Origin: Caldifarciminota bacterium
GTDB lineage: Bacteria; WOR-3; Hydrothermia; WGAB01
Direction: 5' to 3'
Length of the DNA stretch: 6,119 nt
NCBI GenBank assembly: GCA_015489295.1
Contig: WGAB01000253.1
Location: 1-6,119, forward strand
Every line of letters begins with the position of its first letter. Positions within the stretch are counted from its first letter, which is position 1. A program made the position numbers and the translations under genes. The notes below the pieces were generated by a model. It saw nothing but the letters and a program-made list of their open reading frames with translations. It did not search any database and was not told the DNA's origin. Below, in pieces: positions 1 through 5,269 of the stretch.

Positions 1-721
1 CGTCGGCGATGATCTTGTTTTCCGAAAACAGAGGCACCCGGTCGGCGATGGTACCGATGGCCGCATAGGCAAAGCTCCAGGGAAACGCCTCCCGGAAGGC
101 CTGAAGGCTTAAGCCCTGGAAGGCGTCCACGAGCGCCCAGGCCACCTTGAGGGCCACGCCCACGCCCGCCAGGTAGGGAAAGGAGCCGCCCCCGCGTTTG
201 GGATTGACCAGCGGCGCCTCGGGCAGTTCGCGGGGAAGTTCGTGGTGGTCGGTCAGCACCACCTGGAACCCGAGGTCCCGGGCACGGTCCACGGCCGCCC
301 GGTCACTGCCGCAGCAATCCACGGTGAGGATCAGCGACACACCCTGCTCGCGAGCGTAGGCGAACCCCTGCTCGCCCAGGCCGTGCCCCTCCTGGCGTTT
401 GGAGGGCACGTAGTACCGGGTATCCAGGCCCAGGTGCTGCAGGGCGGCCAGCAGTACGGCCACGGAGGTGAACCCATCGGCGTCTTCGTGGCCCCACACC
501 AGGATCCGCTGTTGCCGCTGGCGCGCCTGGTCCACAGCCCGAAGCAAAGCCTCTATATCAGGCAAGGTCTGCCAGGACACCAGGTTCGACAGGGTGGGTT
601 CAAAGGTGGCCCGGGCCAGCTCCAGGGTGGTAATCCCCTTCTGGACCAGGATCTCGGCGATTTTGGGGTGGATCGCGTAGGTTTCGGCGATGTGGCGGAC
701 CAGCGTGTCGTGCACAGTCAT
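1..721 (-). CDS. recJ: Single-stranded-DNA-specific exonuclease RecJ (DHH family), N-terminal part, cut by left window edge
   Basis: The minus-strand frame is open from ATG 721 to the window edge (240 codons seen; RecJ is usually about 550-800). RecJ degrades single-stranded DNA 5' to 3' with a two-metal DHH core and acts in recombination and mismatch or base repair in the cytoplasm. Visible in order: a helical N-terminal segment with ILVQKGITT (residues 24-32); motif I GHEDADG (77-83); motif II TVDCC with D135; the DHH motif TDHHE (157-161); APLVNPKR (169-176); LAGVGVALKVAWAL (184-197); and IGTIADRVPL..EN (222-235), all in the family order. Motif I has His78 where bacterial RecJ normally has Asp (GDYDADG); archaeal RecJ/GAN proteins have a similar SHxDADG form. 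The start sits 24 bp past the upstream gene's terminator with no Shine-Dalgarno visible. No other start codon with a ribosome site lies nearby. The C-terminal DHHA1 and OB domains are outside the window. Confidence 0.93.
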   Translation of the reverse strand, partial: MTVHDTLVRHIAETYAIHPKIAEILVQKGITTLELARATFEPTLSNLVSWQTLPDIEALLRAVDQARQRQQRILVWGHEDADGFTSVAVLLAALQHLGLDTRYYVPSKRQEGHGLGEQGFAYAREQGVSLILTVDCCGSDRAAVDRARDLGFQVVLTDHHELPRELPEAPLVNPKRGGGSFPYLAGVGVALKVAWALVDAFQGLSLQAFREAFPWSFAYAAIGTIADRVPLFSENKIIAD

Positions 722-732
722 GGGCCGAAAGT

Positions 733-738
733 ATTGTA
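733..738 (-). promoter_or_regulatory. Possible -10 element for recJ (leaderless or very short leader)
   Basis: On the minus strand TACAAT lies between the terminator T-run and the recJ ATG, 11 nt upstream of the start codon. A start site about 7 nt downstream would leave only around 5 nt of leader, which fits the missing Shine-Dalgarno. No convincing -35 box is present, because that position falls inside the terminator stem. RecJ could instead be expressed by terminator readthrough. Confidence 0.3.
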
Positions 739-745
739 AAGCAAC

Positions 746-776
746 AAAAAGGGGCCCACCGCTCGGTGGGCCCCTT
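746..776 (-). terminator. Rho-independent terminator of the secreted-protein gene
   Basis: On the minus strand a perfect 12-bp inverted repeat (AAGGGGCCCACC pairing with GGTGGGCCCCTT; arms 765-776 and 749-760) encloses a 4-nt loop and runs into a T5 tract (750-746). It lies 24 bp past the stop codon at 800-802, which is classic placement. The other strand has no good T-run after the stem (TTGAAAGG), so it should work mainly for leftward transcription. Confidence 0.92.
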
Positions 777-799
777 GAAAGGCTTTGCCCGGAGGGCGA

Positions 800-3268
800 T
801 TACCGCAGGACCACGACCTTCTGGACGCGGGTGCCGAACGGCGTGGCGAGCTTGGCGAAGTACACGCCGGAGTTTGCCGCGTTCCAGGTGACGGTGTGGG
901 TTCCGGCAGCAACCTGACCCTTCACCAGGGTGGCCACCCGCCGACCGGAGATGTCGTACACCTCCAGCGACACCGAGGCGGCCGAGGGCAGCGTGAAGGC
1001 GATCTGGGCGGTGTGCCGAACCGGCGTGCGCACCTGCAGCTTCACCGGCGTCAGCACCGGCGAGGTCTCGGCCACGTCTGTGATCACGCCCAGGAAGTCG
1101 GCGATCAGGGTGACCACGGAGTCAAAGGACATGGCGCCGTTAAGGCCGCCCAGCTCGAAGGACACGCCCACGCTCTTGAAGGTGCCCTGGTCGTAGGCGA
1201 CGCCACAGTCATAACCCACATCCGGGTTCTGGAAGATGGCCTCCGCCGTGCCGCCCTGCACCGGACCCACGGTGAGCCGGTCGATCCAGTTGTTCTCACC
1301 GGTATAGGACCAGGTGTTCCCGGCCAGGCCAGGGATCAGGGTGTTGTCGAGGCCCAGCACATTGACCAGGTCATTGGTTCCGTCGTCGGCGGCCACCACG
1401 CCCGTCCAGGGTCCCGGATCCCAGGCACCGGTACCGGGGTCATAGCCCCAGACGTCGCCACCTTCCAGGAAGAAGGCACCGCCGTTGGTAAGGAAGGCCT
1501 CGATCTGGGCACCCTGATCGGGCGTAATCTGGGTGTTGTTGTTGTAAATGCCGCACAGCAACCACAGGCTCCGATACAGGGCCAGGTTGTTGAACTCGTT
1601 GGGGTCCGTGGTGTACACGCCGTTGAGGCCCAGCATGGACAGGGCGTTCTGCAGCATGGGACCGGTAAGCGGCGTAGGATCGAGGTCGATGATCACATAG
1701 TCCAGCTGGCCTTCCAACACCGTGAAGTCGCCGGACGCGGAGTCGTTGGCCGGGTTCTCGTCACCCGCGAGGGTCACGTAGGCCAGGGTGATAAAGGTAC
1801 CGGTGGCTGTGGCGGTGAAGTCGGTGAAGGACACGGTTTCGCTGGCACCCGGGTCCAGATCGGTAACGGTCTGGACATCGCTGTAGATCTCGTTCAGGGA
1901 GGCGTCGAAGATCTTGAAGGTGACATCAAAGGTCTCGGTGTTGGACCCGAAGTTCCGCACCTTGGCCTGCGGGGTGACCACATCGTTCAGGAAGAGGTAA
2001 CCCGTAGGGGCCAGGATGCTGGTGGTGGCCACATCGTGGGCCGGACCGCCGCCACCGACGCCCACCAGCGCCATGATATCCCAGTTGTAGTCCAGGCCGA
2101 AGTTCTGGAGCTCGTCCCAGGGAATCCCATCGGCATACACCCAGTCGCCCTTGCCGTCCACCGCCGGACCGGCGTCCACCGAAATCGGATACTCCCCGGC
2201 AGCATGGGTGATCTCCACGGACACCCACAGATCGGCCGAACCGTCGATGGTCACCGGGGTGGTGAGATCCACCCGGAACCAGCCGGCGCCGGTGACGGTG
2301 TAGGGCTCGGTGGCCAGGGTGTCGGCGGGCAGGGAACCCGGGCCGTAAATGATGATGCGGCCGCTGTGGGTGCCCGCCTCGTGATGGAAGAAGGACACGG
2401 CCAGGAGCTGGGAACCGTTGTAGGGGCCGAGTTCGTCGGGCGTCAGGTGGATGGCGGCCTGGTAGGTGCCACCGTTGGTGAGACCGATCGCGTTGTTGTC
2501 CACGGTATTGGGATCGTCAAACCGCAGGGTGTCTTCGCCCATCTGCATAGGGGTGGCAATGGCCAGGATGTCCCAGTTGTAGTCGAGGCCGAAGTTCTGG
2601 AGCTCGTCCCAGGGAAGGCCGTCGGCGTACACCCAGTCGCCCTTGCCGTCCACCGCCGGACCGGCGTCCACCGAAATCGGATACTCTCCGGCAGCATGGG
2701 TGATCTCCACGGACACCCACAGGTCAGCGGCAGGATCGATGGCTACGGGCGCCATCAGGTCCACCCGATACCACCCGGCACCGGTCACGGTGTAGTCCTC
2801 GGTGGCGAGGGTGTCGGCAGGCAGGGAACCCGGGCCGTAGATGATGACGCGGCCGCTGTGGGTACCCGCCTCGTGATGGTAAAACACCACGGAAGCGATG
2901 CCGTAGCCCCCGAAGGCTCCGAGTTCATCGGAAGTCAGGTGGATGGCTGCCTGGTAGGTACCGCCGTTGGTGAGACCGATCGCGTTGTTGTCCACGGTAT
3001 TGGGATCGTCAAACCGCAGGGTATCTTCGTTCTGGAAGAGATGGGCCCCGGTGCCACCGGCAACCTGCAGGGGGTGGGGCGGTAGATGGGCTACCGAGAA
3101 GGAACCGTGTTCGGTAACCGTAGAGGGCAGGGTGGAGGACGGAGCCACCATCCCCGGATTGGCCCGATGCGGAGCCAGCGAGAAGGGAGAGGTCTGGGGC
3201 ACGCCCTTGGCGGCCCAGGCCGCGGTAGCGACGAGCAGGATCGCCGCGCTCACGCTTTTACGCCACAT
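800..3268 (-). CDS. Secreted multidomain protein with tandem repeats, CARDB-like domain and C-terminal Por/T9SS-type sorting domain
   Basis: This encodes 822 residues of unknown exact function, with no catalytic motif I can identify. Residues 1-20 form a signal peptide: WRK, a hydrophobic run, then a probable cut near AWA/AKG. Residues 81-236 and 245-400 are two copies of a beta-rich unit starting EDTLRFDDPNTVDNNAIG and ending NWDI(L/M)A, resembling extracellular beta-sandwich modules of FCB-group secreted proteins. A glycine linker (VGVGGGGP, 402-409) leads to a CARDB-like domain (about 411-518; HDVATTSI at the start, ENPANDSASGDFTV at the end). Residues about 519-735 look like a GATase/Rossmann-type module (DYVIIDLD, LWLLCGIYNN, FLTNGGAFFLEGGDVWGYDP). 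Residues 748-822 match the FlgD-like/Por sorting pattern (VSLEVYDISGRRVATL, GVYFAKL, GTRVQKVVVLR). It is probably exported by Sec and then moved to the surface by a type IX-like route; the latter is inference. The ATG at 3268 is preferred because AAGGAGG sits 5 nt upstream. A terminator follows the stop. Confidence 0.9.
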   Translation of the reverse strand: MWRKSVSAAILLVATAAWAAKGVPQTSPFSLAPHRANPGMVAPSSTLPSTVTEHGSFSVAHLPPHPLQVAGGTGAHLFQNEDTLRFDDPNTVDNNAIGLTNGGTYQAAIHLTSDELGAFGGYGIASVVFYHHEAGTHSGRVIIYGPGSLPADTLATEDYTVTGAGWYRVDLMAPVAIDPAADLWVSVEITHAAGEYPISVDAGPAVDGKGDWVYADGLPWDELQNFGLDYNWDILAIATPMQMGEDTLRFDDPNTVDNNAIGLTNGGTYQAAIHLTPDELGPYNGSQLLAVSFFHHEAGTHSGRIIIYGPGSLPADTLATEPYTVTGAGWFRVDLTTPVTIDGSADLWVSVEITHAAGEYPISVDAGPAVDGKGDWVYADGIPWDELQNFGLDYNWDIMALVGVGGGGPAHDVATTSILAPTGYLFLNDVVTPQAKVRNFGSNTETFDVTFKIFDASLNEIYSDVQTVTDLDPGASETVSFTDFTATATGTFITLAYVTLAGDENPANDSASGDFTVLEGQLDYVIIDLDPTPLTGPMLQNALSMLGLNGVYTTDPNEFNNLALYRSLWLLCGIYNNNTQITPDQGAQIEAFLTNGGAFFLEGGDVWGYDPGTGAWDPGPWTGVVAADDGTNDLVNVLGLDNTLIPGLAGNTWSYTGENNWIDRLTVGPVQGGTAEAIFQNPDVGYDCGVAYDQGTFKSVGVSFELGGLNGAMSFDSVVTLIADFLGVITDVAETSPVLTPVKLQVRTPVRHTAQIAFTLPSAASVSLEVYDISGRRVATLVKGQVAAGTHTVTWNAANSGVYFAKLATPFGTRVQKVVVLR
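2069..2536 (-). repeat. Intragenic direct repeat, copy 2 (protein residues 245-400)
   Basis: This is the second copy of a 156-codon unit, offset exactly 492 bp from the copy at 2561-3028 with no indel seen between them. Similarity is patchy: 2136-2230 matches 2628-2722 at 94 of 95 positions, and 2472-2530 is identical to 2964-3022 over 59 bases. Regions in between (about 2231-2330 and 2380-2430) differ much more. Third codon positions are conserved in the identical patches, which indicates recent duplication or gene conversion. Confidence 0.95.
2561..3028 (-). repeat. Intragenic direct repeat, copy 1 (protein residues 81-236)
   Basis: This is the N-terminal copy of the 156-codon unit. It is joined to copy 2 by an 8-residue linker (IATPMQMG). 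Protein differences cluster around SDELGAFGGYGIASVVFYH in copy 1 versus PDELGPYNGSQLLAVSFFH in copy 2, and around MAPVAIDPAAD versus TTPVTIDGSAD. The flanks THSGR(V/I)IIYGPGSLPADTLAT and ADLWVSVEITHAAGEYPIS are almost unchanged. Confidence 0.95.
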
Positions 3269-3273
3269 ACGCA

Positions 3274-3280
3274 CCTCCTT
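3274..3280 (-). promoter_or_regulatory. Shine-Dalgarno site of the secreted-protein gene
   Basis: AAGGAGG on the minus strand lies 5 nt before the ATG at 3268-3266. An in-frame GTG at 3274-3272 overlaps the last base of this site and so cannot be the start. The site therefore fixes the start at 3268. Confidence 0.88.
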
Positions 3281-3313
3281 CTTTATCTTGTGCGATGGCT
3301 GTTTGGCGGTCCA

Positions 3314-3342
3314 ATTTTAGACCCATCCCAGGGTCGGCACAA
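3314..3342 (-). promoter_or_regulatory. Probable sigma70-type promoter of the secreted-protein gene
   Basis: On the minus strand TTGTGC (3342-3337), a 17-nt spacer and TAAAAT (3319-3314) form a plausible -35/-10 pair. The -10 box is 5/6 of consensus and the -35 box 3/6. Transcription would begin near 3307, giving a leader of about 39 nt with the strong Shine-Dalgarno near its end. The bases just before the -35 (AAC) match those before the divergent sod -35. Confidence 0.55.
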
Positions 3343-3414
3343 GTTGCGCGAAAAACCAGCGTCCGCAGCGGTTTCCCCAAAACCTTACAATCAGTCTTAT
3401 AAAACCTTTCTGAG

Positions 3415-3431
3415 CAAGTTTCTCAAACTTG
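3415..3431. promoter_or_regulatory. Perfect inverted repeat overlapping the sod -35 box, candidate operator
   Basis: CAAGTTT-CTC-AAACTTG is a perfect 7-bp dyad with a 3-nt spacer. Its right arm ends inside the TTGACA box (shared TTG, 3429-3431). It lies upstream of the predicted transcription start, so it would act as DNA rather than as an RNA hairpin. The placement suits a dimeric regulator that either blocks or recruits RNA polymerase. It does not match PerR, Fur or SoxR consensus sites that I know, so the regulator is unidentified. Confidence 0.5.
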
Positions 3432-3457
3432 ACAACATGCTTGGCGTGGGGTAGAAT
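3429..3457 (+). promoter_or_regulatory. Strong sigma70-type promoter of the sod-E1 operon
   Basis: A perfect -35 TTGACA (3429-3434), an optimal 17-nt spacer and TAGAAT (3452-3457; 5 of 6 consensus) form this promoter. Transcription would start near 3464, leaving a leader of about 31 nt. An A/T-richer stretch (about 3375-3410, including CTTATAAAACC) lies upstream and could help polymerase binding. The 7-3-7 inverted repeat overlaps the -35 box. Confidence 0.88.
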
Positions 3458-3481
3458 GATGGCGCCTTTAAACCCCTGAGG

Positions 3482-3489
3482 AAGGAGGT
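3482..3489 (+). promoter_or_regulatory. Shine-Dalgarno site of sodA
   Basis: AAGGAGGT, a full match to the 16S anti-SD core, ends 5 nt before the ATG at 3495. It supports that start over the out-of-frame ATG at 3490, which touches the site. Confidence 0.9.
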
Positions 3490-3494
3490 ATGCC

Positions 3495-4118
3495 ATGAAA
3501 CACCAATTGCCGGAACTCCCCTATGCCTATGACGCCCTGGAACCTTATATCGACGCCCAAACCATGGAAATCCACCATACCAAACACCACGGCGGCTACG
3601 TCAAAAAACTCAACGCCGCCCTGGAACCCTACCCCGAACTCCAGAAGGCCAGCGCGGAGGACCTGATCCGGAACCTGGCCTCCGTGCCCGAAGAAATCCG
3701 CACCGCCGTGCGGAACAACGGCGGCGGCCACCTGAACCATAGCCTCTTCTGGACCATCATGGCGCCCAACGGCGGCGGCGAGCCCTCCGGCGCCCTGCGG
3801 GAGGCCCTAGACAAGACCTTCGGCGACTTCGCCAGCTTCCGGGCCCAGTTCACCCAGGCCGCCCTTACCCGCTTCGGCAGCGGCTGGGCCTGGCTCGCCC
3901 TCACCCGCTTCGGCCGCCTTGTGGTGTTCTCCACACCAAACCAGGATAACCCCCTCATGGAGGGTCTGATCCCGATCCTGGGCCTGGACGTGTGGGAACA
4001 CGCGTACTACCTCAAGTACCAGAACCGTCGTGCCGAGTACGTGGAGAACTGGTGGAACGTGGTGAACTGGCCCCAGGTAGAGGCCAACTACCTGAAGGCC
4101 CTGGAACAGGTGGGTTGA
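3495..4118 (+). CDS. sodA: Superoxide dismutase, Fe/Mn family, Mn-type
   Basis: This 207-residue cytoplasmic enzyme converts superoxide to oxygen and hydrogen peroxide. Its length is normal for the family. The N-terminal helical hairpin carries [13 protein letters not shown] with metal ligand His27 and second-shell His31 and Tyr35. [13 protein letters not shown] supplies ligand His82, and [15 protein letters not shown] supplies Asp165 and His169. Gln150 in TPNQDNP together with Gly77 before His79 is the arrangement of Mn-type enzymes; Fe-type enzymes place the Gln in the earlier helix. Metal choice is therefore inferred as Mn, though cambialistic use cannot be excluded. No signal peptide is present. 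From memory the protein is closest in feel to Thermus MnSOD, including the [15 protein letters not shown] end. It is the first gene of the operon, read from a near-consensus promoter, and its stop lies 2 nt before the probable start of the E1 alpha gene. Confidence 0.97.
   Translation: MKHQLPELPYAYDALEPYIDAQTMEIHHTKHHGGYVKKLNAALEPYPELQKASAEDLIRNLASVPEEIRTAVRNNGGGHLNHSLFWTIMAPNGGGEPSGALREALDKTFGDFASFRAQFTQAALTRFGSGWAWLALTRFGRLVVFSTPNQDNPLMEGLIPILGLDVWEHAYYLKYQNRRAEYVENWWNVVNWPQVEANYLKALEQVG
4108..4114 (+). promoter_or_regulatory. Ribosome binding site of E1 alpha, inside the end of sodA
   Basis: AGGTGGG, one mismatch from AGGAGGG, lies within the last sodA codons and ends 6 nt before TTG 4121. 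It favours TTG 4121 over TTG 4115, which abuts the site. No ATG or GTG is available in frame near this point. Confidence 0.6.
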
Positions 4119-4120
4119 TC

Positions 4121-5269
4121 TTGCAGGCACCGGAACAAGAAACCCTGACCCGACCCACGCCCTTTACCCGGGAACCCCTGCGCTTCCTTAACGAAGAAGG
4201 GCTCCCCATCGGAGACCAGGATCCCCGCCGGATTACCGGCCTGACCGATGCCCAGCTGGTGGACCTTTACCGCGCCATGGTCCTGAGTCGGAAGGTGGAC
4301 CAGATGGGCTGGATCCTGGTGCGCCAGGGCAAGGCCGGATTCTACATTTCCATCCAGGGGCAGGAGGGCGCCCAGGTGGCCAGCCTCCTGGCCCTGGAAC
4401 CCCAGGACTGGGTGATGCCCTACTACCGCACGCCCCCGGCCCTGCATGTCCGGGGCGCCACCCTGGTGGAACTCTTCGGCCAGATCTTGGGCACCAACGC
4501 CGATCCCTCCAAGGGCCGACAGATGCCCGCCCACTTCGGCAAACGAGATCTCCGGATCTTTGTGCTGGGCAGCCCGGTCGGGCTGGGCCATGTGGTGGCC
4601 ATGGGCGCCGCCAAGGCCCTCAAGTACCGCCGCGAGAACGCCGTGGTGATCACCTACGGCGGCGAGGGATCCACCAGCGAACCCCATTTCCATTCCGCCA
4701 TGAATTTCGCCGGCGTGTACCGGCTGCCCCTCATCGTGTTCATCTTCAACAACCAGTACGCCATTTCCGTGCCCCGGGCACAGCAGACCGCCTCAGAAAC
4801 CCTGGCCGAGAAAGCCCGCGCCTATGGGTTTGAGGGCTACTATGTGGACGGCAGCGATCCCCTGGCCGTCTACTGGGTTACCCGCTTCGTGGCCGAACGC
4901 GCCCGCACCGAACATACGCCGGCCCTCATTGAGGCCCTCACCTACCGCCTGGACCCCCATTCCTCGGCCGACGACGACCTGAAGTACCGTTCCCGCGAGG
5001 AGGTGGAGGCCTGGAAACAGCGCGAGTCGCTCGCCCGGATGCGCCGCTACCTGGAACACCTGGGCCTCTGGAACGAGGAAAAGGAACAGGCCCTGCACGC
5101 CGAGTACGACCGCGCCATTGAAGAGGCCGTGGAGCAGGCCGAACAGGCCGGCCCGCCCAGGCTGGACGAAATGTTCCACGAGGTGTACCACACAACCCCC
5201 TGGTACCTGCAGGAAGAGGCCCGGGAAGCCCGGCGCTTCGCCGAAGAGCAGGAGGGTTCCCATGCCTAA
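4121..5269 (+). CDS. bkdAA: 2-oxoacid (branched-chain type) dehydrogenase E1 component, alpha subunit
   Basis: This is the thiamine-diphosphate subunit of the E1 heterotetramer. E1 decarboxylates a 2-oxoacid and passes the acyl group to lipoylated E2 in the cytoplasm. From TTG 4121 it has 382 residues, near the family norm (about 330-400). Visible: GQEGAQVA (80-87), WVMPYYR (97-103), [10 protein letters not shown] (131-140), the ThDP/Mg motif GEGSTSE (181-187) ending in NNQYAIS (210-216), and the active-site loop PHSSADDD with His280 (279-286). GEG for the usual GDG, and the HSSADDD loop, are typical of branched-chain E1 alpha and Thermus homologues; a pyruvate substrate cannot be excluded. 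An ATG at 3992 is in frame but would extend over about 130 nt of sodA with a non-family sequence, so I reject it. TTG 4121 has a ribosome site 6 nt upstream and aligns with the homologous N-terminus ([18 protein letters not shown] start region). It overlaps the E1 beta gene by 8 nt. Confidence 0.93.
   Translation: MQAPEQETLTRPTPFTREPLRFLNEEGLPIGDQDPRRITGLTDAQLVDLYRAMVLSRKVDQMGWILVRQGKAGFYISIQGQEGAQVASLLALEPQDWVMPYYRTPPALHVRGATLVELFGQILGTNADPSKGRQMPAHFGKRDLRIFVLGSPVGLGHVVAMGAAKALKYRRENAVVITYGGEGSTSEPHFHSAMNFAGVYRLPLIVFIFNNQYAISVPRAQQTASETLAEKARAYGFEGYYVDGSDPLAVYWVTRFVAERARTEHTPALIEALTYRLDPHSSADDDLKYRSREEVEAWKQRESLARMRRYLEHLGLWNEEKEQALHAEYDRAIEEAVEQAEQAGPPRLDEMFHEVYHTTPWYLQEEAREARRFAEEQEGSHA
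5250..5256 (+). promoter_or_regulatory. Shine-Dalgarno site of E1 beta, inside the end of E1 alpha
   Basis: AGGAGGG ends 5 nt before ATG 5262. The second in-frame ATG at 5271 would be 14 nt away, so 5262 is the start. Confidence 0.88.

Noticed and set aside
242..739. Plus-strand 165-codon frame opposite recJ.
   Set aside because: The opposite strand encodes all RecJ motifs in order, and this frame ends through the recJ start region with no signals of its own.
785..3085. A 766-codon open frame on the plus strand, antisense to the secreted-protein gene, with internal repeats.
   Set aside because: It is a shadow of the repeats and GC bias of the real minus-strand gene. It has no ribosome site, no recognisable domain, a His/Gly/Val-rich low-complexity composition, and runs through the terminator-proximal end. 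The opposite frame has a signal peptide, a sorting domain, an SD and a terminator.
3272..3274. GTG 3274 as start of the secreted protein.
   Set aside because: It shares a base with the AAGGAGG site, leaving no spacing; ATG 3268 is 5 nt downstream of that site.
3396..3426. Second leftward promoter TTGAGA-19 nt-TATAAG upstream of the secreted-protein gene.
   Set aside because: The spacing is long and it overlaps the sod control region; the 3314-3342 promoter is better spaced and closer. It is possible but not supported enough to list.
3086..3454. Plus-strand frame covering the divergent intergenic region (122 codons).
   Set aside because: It runs from inside the secreted gene's antisense across both promoters and has no ribosome site or family resemblance.
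3490..3498. Mini-frame ATG-CCA-TGA overlapping the sodA start.
   Set aside because: The ATG touches the Shine-Dalgarno with no spacer, so initiation there is very unlikely.
3992..4120. In-frame ATG 3992 as the start of E1 alpha.
   Set aside because: It would overlap sodA by about 130 nt in another frame, adds residues unlike the family N-terminus and has no ribosome site; TTG 4121 fits better.
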